DNA from: Treponema sp. | GTDB lineage: Bacteria; Spirochaetota; Spirochaetia; Treponematales; Treponemataceae | DNA: 64,000 nucleotides | Direction of reading: 5' to 3' | Assembly: GCA_016286365.1 (NCBI GenBank) | Contig: JAEESN010000006.1 | Location: 62,001-126,000, forward strand | In this document: in pieces, positions 59,122-64,000 of the stretch | How positions within the stretch are numbered: the first letter of the stretch is position 1 | How the letters are laid out: each line of letters begins with the position of its first letter | Notes under the pieces: model-generated | The model's input: only the letters and a program-made list of their open reading frames with translations | What the model was told of the DNA's origin: nothing | The model's database searches: none | Translations under genes and position numbers: made by a program

Positions 59122-61280
59122 TACATTACCTCACGCCACATCTGACTATAAAAACCTTTATTCTTCATTAAAGTCTTATGATTACCTTCTTCTATAATTT
59201 TCCCGTCTTTCATAACAAAAATTTTATCACAGGAAGTTACTGTCGTGAGACGGTGTGCTATTAGAATTACAGAAATGTTTTCTGTTTTAAGATTTTTTAA
59301 AACCTTATGAATTTCTGTTTCACTGACAGTATCAAGACTGCTGGTAGCTTCATCTAAAATCAATAATGAAGGATTTCCGAGAATTGCCCGTGCAAGAGCA
59401 AGACGTTGTTTTTCGCCTCCACTAAGCCCTCCCCCATGTTCACCCAAAACAGTTTCATAACGCTTAGGAAGTTTTTCGATAAACTCATGGGCCCCTGCTT
59501 TTTTTGCAGCTTCTATAATTTCTGAAAGACTTGCATCTGGATTATGTAAAGCTATATTTTCCCTTACAGTCCCGCTGAATAAAAATATTTCCTGAGGAAC
59601 ATATCCGATTTTAGTTCTCAAATAGGAAATATCTATATCCCGTATATCATTTCCATCAAGAAGTATACGCCCCTTATTTACCTCATAAAATTTTAATATA
59701 AGCTTTACAAAAGTTGATTTACCAGACCCGCTGGGACCTACAAATGCAATCCATTTTCCGCCTTGAATTTCAAGATTTAAATCTTCATAAATAGGCCGCC
59801 GGCTTCCATATGCAAATGTAACGTTTTCAAACTGAATATGCCCTTTAATTTCTTTTGGCTTCATATAAAAAACCTTCTCATCTTTTTCTTTCTCAAGTTC
59901 AAGAATTTCTCCAACGCGTTCTGCTGCAACTAAAGCTTCCTGTACCTGATTTTGAATATTAATCAGTCTAAAAAGTGGGCCCGTAAAATACCCCAGAAGA
60001 GCATTGAACGTAATAAGTGTTCCAAAACTCATCGTTCCGCTTATAATGGAAGAACAGCCAATCCAGTAAACAAGAATCCCGCTTATACCGTTTATAAGGC
60101 CGCTGAAAAACCCCTGGGAAATTCCATACCTGTTTACTTTCCACGCAGTATCTATTGACGTCATTTTCTTTTTTTCATATTCAAGATTTACAAGTTTTTC
60201 TGCATTCAAAGCTTTTACCGTGGAAACACCGTTTAATGATTCATAAAGATATGACTGTACCTCTGCATTCTGGCTCATCTGTTTTGCATAAAAACTCCTG
60301 TAAATTCGCGCATAGACCACAGAAATAATTGCACCAAGAATCACGGTTATAATTGAAATTCCAAAAAGAGTTTTATTTATTGATAATAAAATTGGAGCAC
60401 TAACAATAAGCATTACTGTATCCATAATTCCGCTTAATGCTGTTGAAGAAATTGTCTGTTTAATTTTATCAAGGTCCCCAAGACGGGAAAGAATTTCTCC
60501 TGACTTACGGCTTTCAAAAAAAGATACCGGCAGGTCAAAAATATGCTCCAGATATGAAAAATTTAACTGAAGGTCTGTCTTAAAGGAAAAGTGGGAAAGT
60601 AAAATGCTTCTAATCGTTCCAACTATTACCTGGATTATTGTAACAAGAAGAATTCCAAGAGTTAATGAATGAAGTGAAAAAATCGATTTTGAATATATTA
60701 CTTCATCAAAAATATATTTATAATAAAATGAAATGATTATACCAAAAATTAATAAAATAATTGATGATAAAAATGTATAAATTAAAGTCTTTATATGTGG
60801 TAAAAAAACAGGAATAAATTTTAATAATAGACTTTCTTTTTTAGTTTTTTTAAAAGTAATATCTGGTTCAAAAAAAACAGCATAACCTGTCCACATTTCA
60901 AGAAATTTTTTGATAGAAATCTTTTTTTTTCTTTCAAGAGGATTGGGATCCCATATTTGTATTCTTTTCTGTGAAATCTTACTAACAACAACATAATGAT
61001 CTATCCAATCTGTTTTATTAATCTTTTTATGTAAATGAACAATAAAAGGACATTCCAACTCTGAATTAATAGATTGAGGATTCCCTTTTACTGCAATTCC
61101 CTTTAAACCATATTTTTTGCCAGCAATTAAAAGTCCATTTAAATTCGTGCCTAGAACATCTGTTCCTGCCTTTTTTCTTATTTCGGCAATATTAAGAATT
61201 TTACCAAAATGAGAGGCAATTATTCCTATACAAGCTGCTCCACAATCAGTTTCATCTAACTGTTGAAAATAAGTCATCAA
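59121..61280 (-). CDS. Peptidase-containing ABC exporter (C39, PCAT type)
   Basis: 719 residues. The N-terminal C39 peptidase has QLDETDCGAACIGII (catalytic Cys13), DHYVVV (His) and WDPNP (Asp). Six membrane segments follow at about residues 160-440. The ATPase has GPSGSGKSTF (Walker A), the signature LSGGEKQRLALARAI and DEATSSLD. Such exporters cut double-glycine leaders and secrete the mature peptide. The only nearby precursor is the poly-serine protein at 63184-63552. The gene forms an operon with it and with hlyD. Confidence 0.94.
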   Translation of the reverse strand: MMTYFQQLDETDCGAACIGIIASHFGKILNIAEIRKKAGTDVLGTNLNGLLIAGKKYGLKGIAVKGNPQSINSELECPFIVHLHKKINKTDWIDHYVVVSKISQKRIQIWDPNPLERKKKISIKKFLEMWTGYAVFFEPDITFKKTKKESLLLKFIPVFLPHIKTLIYTFLSSIILLIFGIIISFYYKYIFDEVIYSKSIFSLHSLTLGILLVTIIQVIVGTIRSILLSHFSFKTDLQLNFSYLEHIFDLPVSFFESRKSGEILSRLGDLDKIKQTISSTALSGIMDTVMLIVSAPILLSINKTLFGISIITVILGAIISVVYARIYRSFYAKQMSQNAEVQSYLYESLNGVSTVKALNAEKLVNLEYEKKKMTSIDTAWKVNRYGISQGFFSGLINGISGILVYWIGCSSIISGTMSFGTLITFNALLGYFTGPLFRLINIQNQVQEALVAAERVGEILELEKEKDEKVFYMKPKEIKGHIQFENVTFAYGSRRPIYEDLNLEIQGGKWIAFVGPSGSGKSTFVKLILKFYEVNKGRILLDGNDIRDIDISYLRTKIGYVPQEIFLFSGTVRENIALHNPDASLSEIIEAAKKAGAHEFIEKLPKRYETVLGEHGGGLSGGEKQRLALARAILGNPSLLILDEATSSLDTVSETEIHKVLKNLKTENISVILIAHRLTTVTSCDKIFVMKDGKIIEEGNHKTLMKNKGFYSQMWREVM

Positions 61281-61323
61281 AGAACTCCATCTTTCTGTGT
61301 ATTATTAACTTGAAAAAATAAAA

Positions 61324-61848
61324 CTATTTATTTTTCCAATTAAAATAGTCCTCTTGCGTTAGTTCATATAAGTATACATCACTTATCTCGCCATCATACC
61401 CCATTTGTCCATAATGCTTTTTCCCTATTCTATGTCCACAATACTTTTTAATGAATTTTTCATATAACCGAAATGCATGTATATTTTTCTCTGCTACAAT
61501 CCAAAAAAATGATTTGGCCCCTCTTATTACAAATAAATAATCAAGATATTGAAAAAAAGCTTTTGTCGCATCTATTGTTTTAGATTTATCAAATAATATA
61601 AATCTAAAACCATTAATAGTTTTTAAGAATTTATTCCATGGTGCTTCAAAATAAGCGACAATATGACTATCACAAATAACAACAAAATTTTCACAGTTAG
61701 CAGTATTACCACATAAATCTAATTGTGTTTCAGAAGAAAATAATCCATCTGTAAAAAACCATTTATTTTCTGGTTCAGTACCGGCTTTTATAATTAACCT
61801 AGATAGTTCATTTTTTACAGTAAAAGCAGGTTCAATAGAATAACTCAT
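61324..61848 (-). CDS. GNAT-like acetyltransferase of the export operon
   Basis: 174 residues. The fold is suggested by FVVICDSHIVAYFEAPW (strand turn), the helix-strand segment NGFRFILFDKSKTI and SFFWIVAEKNIHAFRLYEKFIKKYCGH, which matches GNAT motif B (A-x-x-L-Y-x-K). The acetyl-CoA loop is weak, so activity is unproven. Position between the exporter and the aspartic protease suggests modification of the exported peptide or of a self-protection target. Confidence 0.6.
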   Translation of the reverse strand: MSYSIEPAFTVKNELSRLIIKAGTEPENKWFFTDGLFSSETQLDLCGNTANCENFVVICDSHIVAYFEAPWNKFLKTINGFRFILFDKSKTIDATKAFFQYLDYLFVIRGAKSFFWIVAEKNIHAFRLYEKFIKKYCGHRIGKKHYGQMGYDGEISDVYLYELTQEDYFNWKNK

Positions 61849-61865
61849 TTCTAACTCCTCAATTA

Positions 61866-63128
61866 TTATTTAAGTTTTACTTTCTTAACTCTTATTTCTT
61901 TGACCTTACCACTTCTTTTTTTATATTGAATTGTTATTTCATCGGGTAACTCAAACTCATTTACTTTCTCCACAGGAATTCCATTAATTGAAATTATCAT
62001 ATCTCCTGTCTCAAGTTCTTTAATCATTTCTTTTTCATTTAAAAAAGCTTTCTGATTTACTCGTCCATTCAATGCTGAGAACTTGAATCCATAAGTACTT
62101 GAATGAAAATAATAAGAGTTATCATTTTCTTCTCTAAAAGATTCATAGTCCTTTTCGTCTACTGGAGATAAATATATTTTTTGAACAACATTTGTTTTTT
62201 CTTTATCAAAATAAATATCAAAGGCTCCAAGTATCTGATTACCAAAGCTCTTTATTAACTCAGGAGTATAACCGGCACATACAGATAATTCACTAAATTG
62301 CTTTCCTAAGTAATCAGCATCTTTTATAAGACAAAAGCCTGTCTTTGTTTCAATTTCTGTTTTATAAAAAATCGCAGGATAATTATGTTTCTTTACCTGA
62401 TAGAATAAATCTAATAAACTTGTTGCAATGTAATAAGTCCCGGTATCTATGTAATATCTTGATTTTGAATTATCAGGTGAATTAAAAAATCCAAATACCG
62501 GTACATCATTTTCATCACTTTTAAAATAATCATCCTGAATATAAATAGTATATTGATAACAATCCAGGGTTCCACGCTTAGAATGAATTCTGTCTAATAA
62601 AGGAACAATTACTTTATCTTTATTTGAAAATTCAAATCCCTCAATCCATTTAAAATATCCTTTTGTAATCGAAAGGAAAAAAGATTTATTCATTAAAACA
62701 TCATTACCAAGAATTCCAAAAAACGGAGTATCCGAAAATATTTGTTTTAGTTCTTTTGCACTTGAAGTATTTTTATATAAATAAAGATTATTAACATGAA
62801 AGCTTTCAAATTCAACATTACACAGACAATAATCTATTCCATCTATCACATAATTAAAATAATCCTGATATTCCTGTGTTCCATCATAAATAAGAGAAGA
62901 AGTAGCACTTCCTGTATCAATTAAAAAAACAATTGGAATTGAAATATTTTTCTCAATTTTTATTTTCCCTTTAAGGAACAGCATCCCGTTTGCTTTAATA
63001 AATTTATGCTCCTGCCTGGCTTTCTTTTCAACAATAACCGGATTCGAAAGACTTTTTTCTATTGTCTTTTCTTTTGCAGTCAAAAATGAACATAAACAGA
63101 ATAGAAATATGAATAATACTTTTTTCAT
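61866..63128 (-). CDS. Secreted aspartic protease (two DTG motifs) with C-terminal PDZ
   Basis: 420 residues with a signal peptide (MKKVLFIFLFCLCSFLTA). Two lobes carry active-site triads: FLIDTGSATSSLI (Asp71) and YYIDTGTYYIATSLL (Asp228). Each lobe has a later hydrophobic-Gly strand (FFGILGNDVL, ILGAFDIYF). This is a pepsin-like double lobe rather than a single retropepsin unit. Residues about 340-415 form a PDZ domain with LETGDMIISINGIPVEKV. It probably acts in the periplasm or outside the cell. Its operon place suggests it processes or cuts the secreted poly-serine protein. Confidence 0.78.
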   Translation of the reverse strand: MKKVLFIFLFCLCSFLTAKEKTIEKSLSNPVIVEKKARQEHKFIKANGMLFLKGKIKIEKNISIPIVFLIDTGSATSSLIYDGTQEYQDYFNYVIDGIDYCLCNVEFESFHVNNLYLYKNTSSAKELKQIFSDTPFFGILGNDVLMNKSFFLSITKGYFKWIEGFEFSNKDKVIVPLLDRIHSKRGTLDCYQYTIYIQDDYFKSDENDVPVFGFFNSPDNSKSRYYIDTGTYYIATSLLDLFYQVKKHNYPAIFYKTEIETKTGFCLIKDADYLGKQFSELSVCAGYTPELIKSFGNQILGAFDIYFDKEKTNVVQKIYLSPVDEKDYESFREENDNSYYFHSSTYGFKFSALNGRVNQKAFLNEKEMIKELETGDMIISINGIPVEKVNEFELPDEITIQYKKRSGKVKEIRVKKVKLK

Positions 63129-63183
63129 TTTTAATCCTATGCATGAAGATTAAATAATTAATCTTCATGCGAATTGTTAAAAA

Positions 63184-63552
63184 TTAAGATTTTCCACCAG
63201 AACTAGATCCACTACTACCTCCGGACGGAGAAGATGTTGACGACGACGATGATGACGATGATGATGATGATGATGATGAATTATTTTCTATTTTTCCTGT
63301 TGAGGGATTATAATTCACTGTTTCTTTTTTTGCACCACTAACATCCATACAATAACCATCACTAAATTTTTTTTCGCTTCCATTTGCATAATAATGTTTT
63401 GTTTCAAAACTACCATTATTTGAAACAACCATATACGAACCATCATCGAACGTATATTTAGTGGCATTTCCAGATCCACCGTTAATTGTAAATAATTCTT
63501 CTGCTGTAATAACAGAAAATCCATTTTCATGTTTGCTATTTGTTAATAACAT
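63184..63552 (-). CDS. Double-glycine leader peptide with poly-serine tail (exporter substrate)
   Basis: 122 residues from the ATG at 63552, with GAGGTG upstream; the frame open to 63591 lacks a good site. The leader ends in SVITAEELFTINGG (G25-G26), the classic double-glycine motif (E-L-x-x-I-x-G-G) cut by C39 peptidases. The mature part (about 96 residues) has Tyr/Asn/Gly-rich repeats (KYTFDDGSYMV, FETKHYYANGSEKKF), one Cys, then a run of about 15 Ser encoded by a GAT/GAC-type triplet repeat on the plus strand, and a Gly/Ser tail. It is the first gene of the export operon. Bacteriocin, adhesin or signal are all possible. Confidence 0.85.
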   Translation of the reverse strand: MLLTNSKHENGFSVITAEELFTINGGSGNATKYTFDDGSYMVVSNNGSFETKHYYANGSEKKFSDGYCMDVSGAKKETVNYNPSTGKIENNSSSSSSSSSSSSSSTSSPSGGSSGSSSGGKS

Positions 63553-63607
63553 AACACACCTCACCTTTGTTTCTTTTATCAATAGAAACATTTTAATTTT
63601 TCTGATA

Positions 63608-63642
63608 GTATCTAAAAACAGATTCTAGTATCTTTTAGATAC
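63608..63642. promoter_or_regulatory. Inverted repeat upstream of the export operon
   Basis: GTATCTAAAA (63608-63617) and TTTTAGATAC (63633-63642) are perfect inverted copies, with another AGTATC inside. The site lies about 55-90 bases upstream of the poly-serine peptide start and could be an operator. Confidence 0.5.
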
Positions 63643-63651
63643 ATATCTATT

Positions 63652-63687
63652 GGGATTCAACTGGTAAGAGTTGAATCCCTTTTTTTC
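63652..63687 (+). terminator. Rho-independent terminator
   Basis: GGGATTCAACT (63652-63662) pairs with AGTTGAATCCC (63669-63679), followed by at least seven T on the plus strand. No plus-strand gene is seen just before it, so an undetected RNA could end here. Confidence 0.65.
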
Positions 63688-63748
63688 CTTCAACGAAAGA
63701 ATTATTTATATTACATATAACTTTTTTAAGAGTAAATCCTTTTAACAA

Positions 63749-63787
63749 AAAAAGAACCAAGGTTCTTGAAGAACCTTGGTTCTTTTT
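63749..63787. terminator. Perfect 17-bp hairpin, bidirectional terminator
   Basis: AAAAAGAACCAAGGTTC and GAACCTTGGTTCTTTTT are exact complements around a TTGAA loop. The A-run and T-run make it suitable for both directions. Confidence 0.75.
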
Positions 63788-63799
63788 AAAATTTATCTA

Positions 63800-63829
63800 T
63801 TGACAAATAAGGTTTTCTTAGTTCATATT
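63800..63829 (+). promoter_or_regulatory. Promoter of the last, truncated gene
   Basis: TTGACA at 63800-63805 is followed after 18 bases by CATATT. It points to the frame starting at 63879. Confidence 0.6.
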
Positions 63830-63878
63830 AGTCAGATAATAAGAATTGTTTATATTTTAAAGTATTAGGATTTAATAA

Positions 63879-64000
63879 ATGAAAAAATTTGATACTCTCT
63901 TCTGGCAAAGAGTCATTCCTTTTATTTGTTCTTTAATCTTTTTGTTCTTTTTCTTTATTTTTTTTAAAGATCTAAATTATAATTTTCTATCTATCCTCGT
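63879..64000 (+). CDS. Start of a membrane protein gene (cut by window end)
   Basis: An ATG at 63879, with AGGA about ten bases before it, opens a frame to the window edge (40 codons). It reads MKKFDTLFWQRVIPF and then a strongly hydrophobic segment rich in Phe and Leu, a signal anchor. Signalling proteins with an extracytoplasmic sensor often start like this, but no domain is visible. Confidence 0.6.
   Translation, partial: MKKFDTLFWQRVIPFICSLIFLFFFFIFFKDLNYNFLSIL

Overview
The window looks like chromosomal DNA from a host-associated spirochaete of the Treponema type. This is inferred from gene content and style: AT-rich DNA, many lipoproteins with short lipoboxes, a very large Ig-like lipoprotein, a FliL-like periplasmic protein, an Rpn/PD-(D/E)XK protein, a family II pyrophosphatase with CBS domains, and GC-rich hairpin spacers. 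No rRNA or marker gene fixes the species.

Layout. 1-7847: the 5' part of a giant Ig-like lipoprotein gene (minus). 8.1-21.5 kb: mostly housekeeping and metabolic genes (binding protein, Rpn, trmN6, thyX, deacetylase, galK, PHP, CBS-pyrophosphatase, then asnS-brkB/cNMP-guaA). 21.5-24.2 kb: a palindromic element, then a tyrosine-rich leader peptide with a terminator/antiterminator in front of DAHP synthase and tyrA, which forms a self-consistent tyrosine attenuation system. 24.2-27.8 kb: envelope proteins and a SanA-like protein. 28.0-37.9 kb: thirteen tightly packed minus-strand genes for kinases, acetyltransferases, nucleoside phosphorylase, adenosine deaminase and hydrolases, probably for salvage or small-molecule modification.

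38.2-45.9 kb is the most interesting region: an RNA-repair locus. It encodes a DUF2828 (Ro/TROVE-like, vWA) protein, the RNA ligase RtcB, two WYL regulators, a primase-like protein and an RlaP-type nucleotidyltransferase. Between the proteins lie four small RNAs with a covarying terminal helix. One contains a circularly permuted tRNA-like domain of the kind seen in bacterial Y RNAs (YrlA). A complete tRNA-Asp sits inside the same array. Three transcription units share an almost identical promoter element with the same distance to the -10 box, so they appear to form one regulon, probably controlled by the WYL proteins. A tRNA cluster (Trp, Cys, His, Ser, Glu) lies just upstream.

46.4-52.2 kb: an XRE regulator with a possible leader peptide, a P-loop kinase, a FliL-like protein, a CPBP protease, four tandem palindromic repeats, and a WYL-controlled pair (HIRAN-like and PUA/EVE-like). 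52.2-57.9 kb: nucleotidase, rnhA, hisB, hisG, purE, era and an HD-GYP protein. 58.0-63.6 kb: an export operon in which a double-glycine leader peptide with a poly-serine tail is paired with a C39-peptidase ABC exporter, an HlyD adaptor, a GNAT protein and a two-DTG aspartic protease with a PDZ domain. The window ends in the start of another membrane protein gene.
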